Source: Competibacter_A sp037045535 (GTDB taxonomy: Bacteria; Pseudomonadota; Gammaproteobacteria; Competibacterales; Competibacteraceae). Taken from it: 64,000 bases of DNA. Shown one piece after another: positions 43,901 to 52,109 of this stretch. Under the pieces are notes generated by a model. The model was not told the origin of the DNA. It ran no database searches and was given only the letters and a program-made list of their open reading frames with translations. The DNA lies in the NCBI GenBank assembly GCA_037045535.1, contig JBAOHI010000073.1, positions 124,001-188,000 on the forward strand, in the 5' to 3' direction. The translations under genes and the position numbers were made by a program. Position 1 is the first letter of the stretch. Each line of letters begins with the position of its first letter.

Positions 43901-44016
43901 GAGGATTGGCATTAGCTTATTTCCACCCAATTAAAAGATCTCAAACATTTCAAGTTGATGCTTCTTCAAAAGAAATATTTGAACGTATGAAAACATTACA
44001 ATATCCTAATTTATAA
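40996..44016 (+). CDS. Three-domain protein: GT4, GT4, and a CmcI/TylF-like methyltransferase domain
   Basis: The protein has 1006 residues. Residues 1-~380 are a GT-B unit with LILNLGRWEPGCYKN near 212 and SLWEGFNLPLAEMQWLNKP near 290. Residues ~385-775 are a second GT-B unit with CVSTLEPRKNHYQLIYA near 598 and PSIIEGFGMPIMESLWHGRP near 677. Residues ~790-1006 are a Rossmann domain with CAIEIGTYKGGSLSLIS near 822, FSIDIDP and DFVLIDGDHSTEGVKRDIE near 892, as in CmcI/TylF-type O-methyltransferases or cephalosporin hydroxylase-like proteins. One chain could add two sugars and methylate the product. A clear GAGGAA precedes the ATG. The gene is AT-rich. Confidence 0.85.
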   Translation: MHILLCNERFLFRFGVDRVLILLGRTLKELGYHISIMANQFDRKTVEEFADRIIEVPVYGTDYLNLNELTSEWLEQSWSQIFRDSSPDIVLIGGWPFFSSILLFNKIGVKTVFMDCGAVPLDGYPDSILIIQNRLRNLRKQYLKYSTLITPISKFIATTQSSIDAPSVPIDPILLGADHMEKPIWLASKVNTIIKYYSLELIQSLKEKNCKLILNLGRWEPGCYKNSEAIFQLSNRMKGEMQNIIILILADPNNIEILPEFKTCIIPIGFPDDEELQEIMRRVDLGVSVSLWEGFNLPLAEMQWLNKPVLAFNVGAHPEVILHPWYLCETLNEMAEKIITILNGNDLHSETRQQFFQKFQSSFRWGNFTKTYDNLFKEMIYQPININIIIDVTNATKDTANSGVIRVTRRLCRELQNYVKPIFVVWKSELETYLLPTKTEYWQLSQFNGPIIDDSSPCSGDQKISLSDYLKKLEPALTWLLLTETIHEVNGKLIRNYAHKNNIYLAAIFYDAIPIIQPDLCKDKIIFENHAHYMRGLSYCNLIVPISEFSKCCLENFWKQEGLVGGDVKTNPLPGEFSGSFRSERSKDLPDNKIKILCVSTLEPRKNHYQLIYACQLLEARYPQLNWSLTLVGNRYAGGDDIAEFVQRSCQETPHICWLGVVDDAALHKLYAQCTFTVYPSIIEGFGMPIMESLWHGRPCICYEQGVMAEIAAQGGCLTTDVTQAEKLAEAIYQLATDHDLYAQLSHEAISRYIKTWDEYTRIFIDMLQIHSYQFATDQPQAKAPSWQEILYPDCLCENWQMNESERMGLTTILHRIKPDCAIEIGTYKGGSLSLISQYTKVVFSIDIDPSIPEKFKQFSNVSFFTGPSQIILPALLQELDKANMAVDFVLIDGDHSTEGVKRDIEIMLNYIPKKPMFIMLHDGFNPKCRQGMLAANWEKSPYIQWVDLDFIPGRVVEHGGGGHGEMWGGLALAYFHPIKRSQTFQVDASSKEIFERMKTLQYPNL

Positions 44017-44051
44017 AAAGGAACCTCATAGAAAATCAAAGACGCATAAAT

Positions 44052-45647
44052 ATGAAAATTCTTATCTGTTGCAATGTGTACCCACCAAATTTTATTGGTG
44101 GGGCTGAATTAATTGCACATCAACAAGCACTTGCTCTCACTAAACTAGGACATGAAGTACAAATTTTCACGGGAGATACTCAGGTTGCAGGAGAACGATA
44201 TAGTTATCACGAAGAATTATATGAAAACCTTAAAGTTCATCGTGTTCGCCTTATTAATATAGACTATGATCCTAACTATATCTGCTTTTCACATCAGGAA
44301 GTTGAAAAATACTTTATTCAATTATCAAGAAAATTTTGCCCTGATATCATACATTTTCACAATATTATTGGTTTGTCTGTTACTATTCTTCGAATAGCTA
44401 AGGAGCTCAATATAAAAACTATTTTGACCTTACACGATTATTGGGGGTTTTGCCTTAAGAATACCATGATGAAACGTGAGAAAATTACCTGTGGAGACTA
44501 CTCTCGATGCGAAGAATGCCAATCAGTTATTAATGACGGTATGAATCGTCACATTCCGATAAGATTAAGGCAAAACTATTTTAAATTGATGATAGACCAA
44601 GTTGACTTTTTTATTTCACCAAGTCAATTTCTCGCCGAAATGTACTTAGCAGCTGGCATCAATAAAGAAAGGATGAATATCATATGGAATGGTATTGATT
44701 TTGACTACTTTGATGCTATCAAAAAAAAATCTCACAATAATATTGTACGTTTTTCGTTCTTTGGCTATTTTGGCCGTCACAAAGGTGTTGCCACATTAAT
44801 AGATGCGCTTCTTTACTTAAAGAATCAGCATTGTGTTCAAATTAATCTGATCGGTGATGGTGATGAAAAGTTATCATATATTGATCAATTAAATAAAAAT
44901 AACTGTGCTAATCTAGTAAAATTTTGGGGAAAGCTAAATAATAATCAGGTTTATAAAGCTTATGCAGAAACTGATGTTCTTGTGCTTCCATCGATTTGGC
45001 GGGAAAATCAGCCTGTTTCAATTACCGAAGCAATGACAGCTGGAATCCCACCTATTGTATCTAATATGGGGGGAATGCCTGAAATAGTTGAAGATGGAAA
45101 GACTGGCCTAATTTTTGAAGCTGGTAGCTCTCAGGATTTAGCTGAGAAAATGGATTTTCTTATTGATCACCCTGAACTAAGGCAAACATATGGGAGGGCT
45201 GCTAAAGAAAAAATGCGAAACAACACTTTCGAAAATCAGGCGAGGAAGCTGCTAGCACTATATAAATCTGATCCTCCTACATACTATAAAAGTATAAATA
45301 GCTGTACATTGATTCTATGTGTTGGCCATTGCTTTGATTCTAAATGCTCTACAGCATTGAAACTCCTACCTTATTATCTAGACTACAATTCAAGCCCCCT
45401 GTTAGTTATGGCGGATTGGGTCACAGAGCAACAATATAAGCAAGCCACACTAATCTGGATAGTAGATCCAAAAATATCAATCAATGATATTCAGAAGTTT
45501 TTTTGGCTTGAACTACCATTTCTCGTTCCAGAAGAAAATAAAAATCTCGTAAATCTATGCTGCGTAGGTAAATTTGGGTTGTACTATAATGATGAACATG
45601 AAGCAGCTGCCTGCATCAGATACTTTTTACGAGAAAAAATTAAATGA
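44052..45647 (+). CDS. Family 4 glycosyltransferase with extra C-terminal domain
   Basis: The protein has 531 residues. Residues 1-~405 are a GT-B enzyme: CCNVYPPNFIGGAELIAHQ at the N-terminus, DIIHFHNIIGLS near 98, TLHDYWGFCL near 124, FFGYFGRHKGVATLIDAL near 236, and LPSIWRENQPVSITEAMTAG near 313. The remaining ~120 residues (SCTLILCVGHCFDSKCSTA, then LVPEENKNLVNLCCVGKFG) are not recognised and look like a small alpha/beta domain. Its stop overlaps the start of the sulfotransferase gene (ATGA). AT-rich. Likely acts on the same glycan as its neighbours. Confidence 0.85.
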   Translation: MKILICCNVYPPNFIGGAELIAHQQALALTKLGHEVQIFTGDTQVAGERYSYHEELYENLKVHRVRLINIDYDPNYICFSHQEVEKYFIQLSRKFCPDIIHFHNIIGLSVTILRIAKELNIKTILTLHDYWGFCLKNTMMKREKITCGDYSRCEECQSVINDGMNRHIPIRLRQNYFKLMIDQVDFFISPSQFLAEMYLAAGINKERMNIIWNGIDFDYFDAIKKKSHNNIVRFSFFGYFGRHKGVATLIDALLYLKNQHCVQINLIGDGDEKLSYIDQLNKNNCANLVKFWGKLNNNQVYKAYAETDVLVLPSIWRENQPVSITEAMTAGIPPIVSNMGGMPEIVEDGKTGLIFEAGSSQDLAEKMDFLIDHPELRQTYGRAAKEKMRNNTFENQARKLLALYKSDPPTYYKSINSCTLILCVGHCFDSKCSTALKLLPYYLDYNSSPLLVMADWVTEQQYKQATLIWIVDPKISINDIQKFFWLELPFLVPEENKNLVNLCCVGKFGLYYNDEHEAAACIRYFLREKIK

Positions 45648-46612
45648 TCTATAATAAGTTTTTATTTGATCACATATATAAAGCAGGAGGAACCACTCTT
45701 GAACGTGTTTTTCAAAAAATATTAGGCCATGAAAACGTAACTTTTGGTTTAGTAGATAGGGCTCAAAATGCAATTAAACAATACCATAACTATGCAATGA
45801 TTACAGGTCATTTTTGGTTCGCGCCTAACGAAAAACTGGATACAAATCGCTATTATTTAACCATGTTACGCCATCCAGTTGACCGAATCTTATCTCATTA
45901 TTTCTTTGCAAGAAATGATGTTTCCGCGCGGGGCGGAAATTTAGCGATTGAATTAGCTAAAACAATGTCACTCGATGAATATGTGTTTAGTAATCAATCT
46001 CAAATTTCCGAAATCATTGAGAATTTCCAAACCCATCATTATTTACAAATCGAATGGAATGGTTCAGATCAACTTACTGACGACATCCAACTTGAACTTG
46101 CAAAAAAAGCCTTATTACATTATAAGTTAGCGGGGGTTTTTCATCAGTTAACCGAATTTATTGATGTTCTCTGCTATGAATGCAGGTGGCCTGTAGTTAG
46201 AGAAATCCCCCGAGTCAACATCACTAGTAAACGACCTAAACTCAGTGAGATTGATAAAAAAATCATTCGTCGCTTAGAAGAACTCAATCAACTTGATATC
46301 GCGCTTTACGAATATGCTACACGAATTTTCAATGAAAAAAAGCGCCAGATTCTGCATGAATGTATTGAACAGCGGAATCAGGAAATTTACAACTTACCTA
46401 CCTTACTACCCCATCAAGGTGCCCTACTACCTCAAAACTTTCCCCCTGAAGAGGAGAGAAAACCTGCAACCGAAGCATTACCTCTTGCTAATTTTGGCAA
46501 TCGCCAAGTAGAAATTGTTGATATCGAAATTAAAGGGGTAGTTCTCGCTTACAAATACCCTTTTCAGCAGCGAAGAAATCGCCATCCGCGTTGTCTTCCG
46601 TGCCCATATTGA
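45644..46612 (+). CDS. Sulfotransferase-family protein, 5' part of a frameshifted gene
   Basis: Residues 1-~240 match the Sulfotransfer_2 type. FDHIYKAGGTTLERVFQ near 8 is the 5'-phosphosulfate loop of PAPS enzymes, and LTMLRHPVDRILSHYFFAR near 75 is the 3'-phosphate motif. After a Pro-rich linker, LANFGNRQVEIVDIEIKG opens a Wzt_C-like domain. The frame is then lost near 46545. Removing one base there joins it to the next open frame (SLTNTLFSSEEIAIRVVF), so 45644-47381 was probably one gene of about 578 residues. The enzyme may sulfate the glycan; no sulfate donor synthesis genes are in the window. Confidence 0.75.
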   Translation: MIYNKFLFDHIYKAGGTTLERVFQKILGHENVTFGLVDRAQNAIKQYHNYAMITGHFWFAPNEKLDTNRYYLTMLRHPVDRILSHYFFARNDVSARGGNLAIELAKTMSLDEYVFSNQSQISEIIENFQTHHYLQIEWNGSDQLTDDIQLELAKKALLHYKLAGVFHQLTEFIDVLCYECRWPVVREIPRVNITSKRPKLSEIDKKIIRRLEELNQLDIALYEYATRIFNEKKRQILHECIEQRNQEIYNLPTLLPHQGALLPQNFPPEEERKPATEALPLANFGNRQVEIVDIEIKGVVLAYKYPFQQRRNRHPRCLPCPY

Positions 46613-46613
46613 C

Positions 46614-47381
46614 GTGGAAAACCTTACAGTCGGCATCCACATTTATGATTGCTTTGGCCGATTAGCTTTTGGCACTAATAGCGAATGCTTGGGCTATACC
46701 CTGTATGTCCATGCTAACGGCGTTTATTTCGTAGATTACTGCTTTCGCAACGACTTAGGCATTGGTGTATATACGGTTGGCGCTGCATTGCACATCGGTA
46801 GCAGCCACCTCAGTAGTTGCTTTCATTGGCGCGATGAGGTTACCCGATTCGAAGTGGTCGGCAACATTGGCTATCATTTTGAAGGCGCTGCTAAAGTTTA
46901 TCCACAATTGCGCTGTGGTATATTGGATGGAAATCCTACCGATATTCAAATTCTGCCTGCTGCTCACGATTGGCCACGGCTGCAACAAATCGCTATCCAT
47001 ACACCCAAACTCACGGAATTCCGCGCTCAGATATGTTTGCTGCAAGCATTGGAACAATTGCATCCGAACGAAGTTGTCGCTATTGAGGCCGAAATTACTA
47101 ACACTAGCGGCCAAATTTGGGGCAGCACTGGCCAGAGTCCTGTACATCTTAGCTACCACTGGCAAAACCTAAGTGGAGAATGGCTGGAATTTGACGGCTC
47201 ACGCACTCCCTTACCCTATGATATCGCCCCTGGTAAAACTTTCCGTCACTACCTTACCATCAAGTCTCCATCCCAGTCTGGCGACGCTCTGCTACAACTT
47301 ACGCTAGTTCAGGAAGGAGTCGCGTGGTTCGACAAGCAGGGCTATCCACCACTGGAAATCCGGGTACGAATTGGAGAATAA
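46614..47381 (+). CDS. Wzt_C-like domain plus beta-sandwich, 3' part of the frameshifted gene
   Basis: The frame is open from before 46614. Its first ~85 residues (ENLTVGIHIYDCFGRLAFGTN, NDLGIGVYTVGAALHIGSSH) closely parallel the C-terminal domain of Wzt1 (DLTVGILIRDRLGNDIFGTN, NLGIGNYSLTVALH). The last ~115 residues are a second beta-sandwich (EAEITNTSGQIW, VHLSYHWQNLSGEWLEFDG, LTLVQEGVAWFDKQGYPPL). Related modules occur at the ends of the proteins at 38792 and within 48373. It most likely forms the C-terminus of the sulfotransferase protein rather than a separate gene; GTG 46614 has no ribosome site. Confidence 0.7.
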   Translation: MENLTVGIHIYDCFGRLAFGTNSECLGYTLYVHANGVYFVDYCFRNDLGIGVYTVGAALHIGSSHLSSCFHWRDEVTRFEVVGNIGYHFEGAAKVYPQLRCGILDGNPTDIQILPAAHDWPRLQQIAIHTPKLTEFRAQICLLQALEQLHPNEVVAIEAEITNTSGQIWGSTGQSPVHLSYHWQNLSGEWLEFDGSRTPLPYDIAPGKTFRHYLTIKSPSQSGDALLQLTLVQEGVAWFDKQGYPPLEIRVRIGE

Positions 47382-47515
47382 AAGTAGTTCATTGAATAAT
47401 TCCAACTGCTTGTACATTCCACAATTTGTATATCGTGGGACCACCGAAATACAAAGCCTTCCGCTCATTATCCAGTCTATAAATGCATCTTCAGTTTTCG
47501 ACATGGAGCATGGCC

Positions 47516-48208
47516 ATGAAGCACCCTCACCCCGGAACTGCGCGACCGTTTGCGCCAGGAATTGCCCGGCTGGCTGCGGGAGGATCCCGAATTTCGCCAG
47601 TGGATTCTCAACTTCACCCGCAACGAATTCGCCGACCGTAGGGAAACTGAAAGTCGGTTTGACCGCATACTTAACGAATGCGTGGTGACTACGAGGCGCA
47701 GGAGCACAAATGAGAAGAACAAAACCGTAAATCTGACGCAAAGATGGGCGAAACAGATCGCAAAACCACCGTCTCCACAAGGAAATAATGGCGATGGCGG
47801 ATCGGCTGGACCGTAAGGTCGGTGCTTTGGGTGCGCGCTGGGGGTCTGTTGTCGGAAACCGCTTTCCGCGATGGACTGGCCGCTATCCTGGAAAAAAGCT
47901 TTGGCGTCGAAGTGGTCAATATCAACGACGACGACGAGGGCGTGGTATTCGGCCGCCCCGATCAGGTGGAGTTGGATATTCTGATCAAAAACGGCCTATT
48001 GATCGCCTGCGAAATCAAATCCTCAATGGACAAAGCAGGATTGTATATCTCTTCGCGCAAGGTCGATTTCTACGAACGCAAACACCAGCGCAAAGCCAAC
48101 CGTCGGCTGGTTATTACCCCGTTCCTCGACCCGCGCACCGCCGCCATTCCCGAAAAGTTGAGCATCGAAGTGTTGTACACCGATCCTACGCAAATACGGG
48201 TAGATTGA
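47516..48208 (+). pseudogene. DUF3782-like PD-(D/E)XK protein, frameshifted
   Basis: ATG 47516 follows GGAG. With one A removed it reads MSTLTPELRDRLRQELPGW, then WILNFTRNEFADRRETESRF in a second frame. After further shifts, MADRLDRKVGALGARWG is followed, across one extra G in the GGGGG run near 47840, by LLSETAFRDGLAAILEK. The C-terminal nuclease-like core ELDILIKNGLLIACEIKSS carries the D...ExK motif. This is the usual layout of DUF3782 proteins: coiled coil, then nuclease fold. GC-rich, unlike the gene before it. It is either a remnant or a good gene with consensus errors. The stretch 47382-47515 holds nothing recognisable. Confidence 0.65.
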
Positions 48209-48372
48209 GTCTCAACTTTACCTCCCTTTGAAGATAGGGCTATTAGATTATTCAGAAATGATCGGTGCTGGAAAACGCAAACTACTCCATCACTGTACCC
48301 TACCTCTCCTTAACCCAGGGAGGGATATTTTCAGTGAATCCAAATAAATCATATGGTTAAAAACTGAATTTT

Positions 48373-50868
48373 ATGAATCAAACTCTTGCTCGTTCCCTAC
48401 TGGTTATCGCCCTGTTCAGCATTACCGTAGCCATCACTGCCTGCTGTGATCGGAAATCCCAGGAACAATCCAAGATCACGGCGGCCACGGTAACGCCCAT
48501 CGCGCCACCCACCACCGCTACGCCGCCAGCGCCGGAATCCTACCTCACCACTCTCGCTGAAGGCATCGACTTCACTAAACGCGGCTATCCGACCTTTATT
48601 GCTGAAGTGACCGGCGTGTCTGGCTATGAGCCCTGGGGCCGTTGGACCGACAGCGCCAAGGCCACTTTTCGCTTCGCCCAGCCGCTACCCAAGCAATTCA
48701 CGTTGGTCATTCAAGCTAATGCCTTCGGCCCCAACCTCGGCGAAGCGGTCATGGTCAAAGTCGGAACAGCGCAACAGGCATTCAAAATCACCGAACAGGG
48801 CCAAATCCAGCGCCTGGACTTTAACCTAACAGAACCGGCGAACACGATTGAATTGTTCATCCCCAAACCGACCAGCCCCAAAGATTTACAAAGTAGCGAT
48901 GACCCGCGCAAACTTGGCTTAGGTTTGATCAAACTGCAAATCCAGGCTGACACCTCTCAAGCCGCGACTTCTCCCTACCGGGCCAGCATCACTGCTTCCG
49001 TCAACCAGCTTGAGATCGAACGCGGCAGTTTCGCCACGCTCTCGATGACGGTCACTAATCAAGGCTCCACCCCCTGGAACAACGTACCGCCATCACCTTT
49101 CGCCCTGTCTTACCACTTGCTGGATAGCAACGGCGCCACTCTCAAATACGACAACCCGCGCACCGCCTTCCCCCAACCGGTTTTGCCCGGCCAACAGGTA
49201 ACCTTGGTGCTCAAACTCGATGGCAATATCTTTCCCAGCCCTGGCCAGTATCGCCTCGTTTTCGACGTGGTCCACGAAGGCAAAACCTGGTTTGCCCAAC
49301 AAGGTTCTCCGATTCTCACCCTGCCCGTCCAAGTAACCGAACTGCAAGCTCCGACCGTCGCACCGACCAGCTTGCACCAACCATCCGAATCGACGTTGGA
49401 AACCGCCTACCCGGAATTCGGGCAGTTGTGGAAGCTGATTCGATTCACCCTCAACCACGCGCATGTAGATTTCACTTTGGACAATCACCATTATCAAGGC
49501 TTTGTCGCGGGCGGTGGTTATCCACAACTATGGGCACGAGATAGCGTTACTGTTCTGCAGGGCGCTCGCTGGTTTTTTGCCAAACCTGCTCTCAGCGACT
49601 GGATCGAATTACATCTCGGCCATCAGGGGGCCGACGGCAATATCCGCGACTGGGTCAACGCCAAGGGCGATGCCGACAAAAACACGGTCGAAACCGATCA
49701 AGAAACTTCCCTAGTCAGCGGCGCGGCAACCTATGTTAAAGCCAGCGGCGACCGCGCCTGGCTTGGAAAAGAAATCAACAACATCAAAGTCCTCGACCGC
49801 CTTGAACATGCGCTCGACTACGTCTGGGAACACAAGCGCGACGCCGATAGTGGTTTGCTTAAAGGCGCTCACACTATCGACTGGGGCGATGTCCAACTTG
49901 GTGGCAATCCGCAGGACGCCATCTATGCCGACGATAAAACCATCTGGACCGTCGACATTTACGATCAGGCCATGTTCGTCCTCGCTGCCCATGACCTCGC
50001 TTGGCTCTGCCAACAAAACAAAGAACCTCAATGTACCCAGCAATGGCAGCAACGCGCCGACTATATCGCCCAGCAGACCCGCACCACGCTCTGGCAACCC
50101 GACAAGGGTTACTTCCGTATGCACCGCCACCTTACCCCCTACCAGCATCCCTTCAACGAAGACGACATGTTCCCCATGGGCGGTAACGCTGTCGCGCTCG
50201 AAGCTGGCCTTGCTACTCCGGACATGGCGGCCAGCATCATCCGCACCGCTCTCGACCGACAAACCGCTTACAGCTTCACGACTGTCGGCGCAGGCCCCCT
50301 TCCGCCCTATCCCGATAATTACTACGCACACCCCGCCGTTACCAAAGCTTATACCTACCAAAATGGCGGACAATGGGACTGGTTTGCCGCTCGCTTGGTT
50401 CTGGAAATGTACCAAAATGGCCACAGTGAGGCCGCCACTCGCGCTTTGCGGCAAATTGCCCAACAAGACGTTAAAAATAGCGGCATTTACGAATGGGAAG
50501 ATAAAACTGGCAACCCCAAAGGCAGCGCTTGGTACAGTGGCGCAGCGGGAGTACTGGCTCGCGCCCTAGTCGAAGGTTATTTCGGCATCGACGAACGCCC
50601 CGACCGTCTTAGCATCGCCCCCCACCTAAAGGACCAACCGGGACGCATTGCCCTGCGCGAGCCGGCTTCAGATCGGCATATTGCCTACGACTACCGCTAC
50701 CAAGCGCAGGAGCCGCATCTCAGCCTGCAGCTATGGAGCAATCATCCCTGCCCATGCGACTTTGCTATTACCTTACCTACCAAGCTGAACGCCGCAAAAG
50801 TGCTAACCGTTAACGGTCAACCGCAACCGTTCGAAATCAGGTCCAAGAGCGAAGATCGGCAAGCCTGA
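48373..50868 (+). CDS. Lipoprotein glycoside hydrolase-like enzyme, 3' end cut by IS3 insertion
   Basis: The protein has 831 residues. A lipobox (TVAITAC) ends the signal, so it is probably anchored to a membrane. Residues ~60-195 (FTKRGYPTFIAEVTGVSGYE, WGRWTDS) resemble the DUF7024-like module of some sugar transferases. Residues ~205-320 are a CARDB-like beta-sandwich (TVTNQGSTPWNN, VVHEGKTWFAQQGSP). Residues ~335-760 form an alpha/alpha-barrel glycosidase region: GGGYPQLWARDSVTVLQGAR, VETDQETSLVSGA, YADDKTIWTVDIYDQAMF and YTYQNGGQWDWFAARLV, in the GH15/GH37/GH63 style. The stop TGA is the first three bases of the IS. Skipping the IS adds 16 codons and a TAA at 52204. It may trim the exported glycan. 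Confidence 0.82.
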   Translation: MNQTLARSLLVIALFSITVAITACCDRKSQEQSKITAATVTPIAPPTTATPPAPESYLTTLAEGIDFTKRGYPTFIAEVTGVSGYEPWGRWTDSAKATFRFAQPLPKQFTLVIQANAFGPNLGEAVMVKVGTAQQAFKITEQGQIQRLDFNLTEPANTIELFIPKPTSPKDLQSSDDPRKLGLGLIKLQIQADTSQAATSPYRASITASVNQLEIERGSFATLSMTVTNQGSTPWNNVPPSPFALSYHLLDSNGATLKYDNPRTAFPQPVLPGQQVTLVLKLDGNIFPSPGQYRLVFDVVHEGKTWFAQQGSPILTLPVQVTELQAPTVAPTSLHQPSESTLETAYPEFGQLWKLIRFTLNHAHVDFTLDNHHYQGFVAGGGYPQLWARDSVTVLQGARWFFAKPALSDWIELHLGHQGADGNIRDWVNAKGDADKNTVETDQETSLVSGAATYVKASGDRAWLGKEINNIKVLDRLEHALDYVWEHKRDADSGLLKGAHTIDWGDVQLGGNPQDAIYADDKTIWTVDIYDQAMFVLAAHDLAWLCQQNKEPQCTQQWQQRADYIAQQTRTTLWQPDKGYFRMHRHLTPYQHPFNEDDMFPMGGNAVALEAGLATPDMAASIIRTALDRQTAYSFTTVGAGPLPPYPDNYYAHPAVTKAYTYQNGGQWDWFAARLVLEMYQNGHSEAATRALRQIAQQDVKNSGIYEWEDKTGNPKGSAWYSGAAGVLARALVEGYFGIDERPDRLSIAPHLKDQPGRIALREPASDRHIAYDYRYQAQEPHLSLQLWSNHPCPCDFAITLPTKLNAAKVLTVNGQPQPFEIRSKSEDRQA

Positions 50869-50922
50869 GCTTCCCTCTGTTTTTCGTCTTCCAAAGGGCG
50901 GGTTTCATGCTACCAGTTTTTC

Positions 50923-51795
50923 CTAAGTCTGCTGGCTGGTCCAATGTTCCAGGAATTGAACGGGCGAGCGGTAGCCGAGGGTCGAATGCAGCCGTTTCCG
51001 GTTGTAGAACACCTCGATGTACTCGAAGCTCGCGGCCTTCATGTCGGCATGGCTGGCGTAGGGAACGCCATGCACCCGCTCGTTCTTGAAGCTGTTGAAC
51101 CAGCTCTCGGTCGGAGCGTTGTCCCAGCAGTTGCCCTTCCGGCTCATCGAGCACGTCATGCCGTATTCCCGGAGCTTGTCTTGGAAGGCGTGGCTCGCGT
51201 ACTGGCTGCCCCGGTCGGAGTGGTGCAGCAAGCCTGGCGTCGGCCACTTCCTGAACCAGGCCATGGTCAGCGCATCGGTGGCGATATCGGCCATCATGCG
51301 CGGTTTCAGGGACCAGCCGACGATTTCCCGGTTGAACAAATCCATGACGATGGCAAGATACAGCCAGCCTTCGTCTGTCCACAGGTACGTGATGTCCGAC
51401 GTCCACACCTGGTTTGGCGCCGTCGGCATGAAGTTCCGGTCCAGCCGGTTCTCCGCCACCGGCAAGCCGTGCTTCGAGTCCGTCGTCACCTTGTAGCGCC
51501 GCTTATGGCGAGCCCGAATGCCGTATTTGCGCATCAGGCGCTCCACCCGCCCCTTGCTGGCCGGAAAGCCACGTGCTCGCAGTTCCCGCACCATGCGCGG
51601 GCTGCCGTAGGCGCCTTTGAGTTCGGCATGGATGGCCCGGATCAGCGCCACCATCTGGCGGTCCGTCAGCCGCTGGCGGTCCGGTATACCGCCGCGCTTC
51701 CAGGCCCGGTAGCCGCTGATGCTGACCTCCAGGGCGGCGCACAGGTCCGCCAAGGGGAACTCTTGCCGATGCGCATCGATCCAGGCGTACCTCAT
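50923..51795 (-). CDS. IS3-family transposase OrfB
   Basis: This 290-residue DDE integrase-type catalytic subunit has an HTH_21 N-terminal part (ELKGAYGSPRMVRELRARGF) and the rve core: VWTSDITYLWTDEGWLYLAI (first Asp), LLHHSDRGSQYAS (second Asp) and DNAPTESWFNSFKNERVH (Glu). YIEVFYNRKRLHSTLGYRSP is the conserved end. All three catalytic residues are present. Its ATG overlaps the orfA stop (ATGA). It may be made alone or as an OrfAB fusion through -1 slippage. Confidence 0.95.
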   Translation of the reverse strand: MRYAWIDAHRQEFPLADLCAALEVSISGYRAWKRGGIPDRQRLTDRQMVALIRAIHAELKGAYGSPRMVRELRARGFPASKGRVERLMRKYGIRARHKRRYKVTTDSKHGLPVAENRLDRNFMPTAPNQVWTSDITYLWTDEGWLYLAIVMDLFNREIVGWSLKPRMMADIATDALTMAWFRKWPTPGLLHHSDRGSQYASHAFQDKLREYGMTCSMSRKGNCWDNAPTESWFNSFKNERVHGVPYASHADMKAASFEYIEVFYNRKRLHSTLGYRSPVQFLEHWTSQQT

Positions 51796-52109
51796 AGCGC
51801 ATCCTTCGCGAAGTACGCCGCCGCTTTTTTTATGATTTCCAGTTCCCGCTTGAGCCGCAGGTTCTCAGCCCGTAGCCGGGACAATTCCATCTCCTCCGGC
51901 GTCACCGCCTTGCCGCCGGCCCCCGCCAGCTTGCCTGCCGCTGCGACCTTGACCCAGTTGCGCAGGGTCTGCTCGACCAGCCCCAATTCCCGCGCTACCC
52001 CGGCCAAGGACTGCCCATCCTTCACCCGCTTGACCGCCTGTTCCTTGAATTCCAGCGTATATGCCTGCTTCGGTATCTTCATTATTTCTGCCTTCCAAAG
52101 TAACGTCAT
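51792..52109 (-). CDS. IS3-family transposase OrfA
   Basis: This 105-residue DNA-binding subunit has a helix-turn-helix (YTLEFKEQAVKRVKDGQSL, LGLVEQTLRNWVK) and a C-terminal leucine zipper (EEMELSRLRAENLRLKRELE) used for multimerisation. The motif EIIKKAAAYFAK near the end overlaps the A7 slippery run. It binds the inverted repeats, and the fusion with OrfB is the active transposase in this family. Confidence 0.95.
   Translation of the reverse strand: MTLLWKAEIMKIPKQAYTLEFKEQAVKRVKDGQSLAGVARELGLVEQTLRNWVKVAAAGKLAGAGGKAVTPEEMELSRLRAENLRLKRELEIIKKAAAYFAKDAL

Noticed and set aside
49711..50466. 251-codon frame on the minus strand within the glycosidase gene
   Set aside because: It is fully antisense to strong glycosidase motifs, and the long frame follows from GC-rich codon use on the plus strand.
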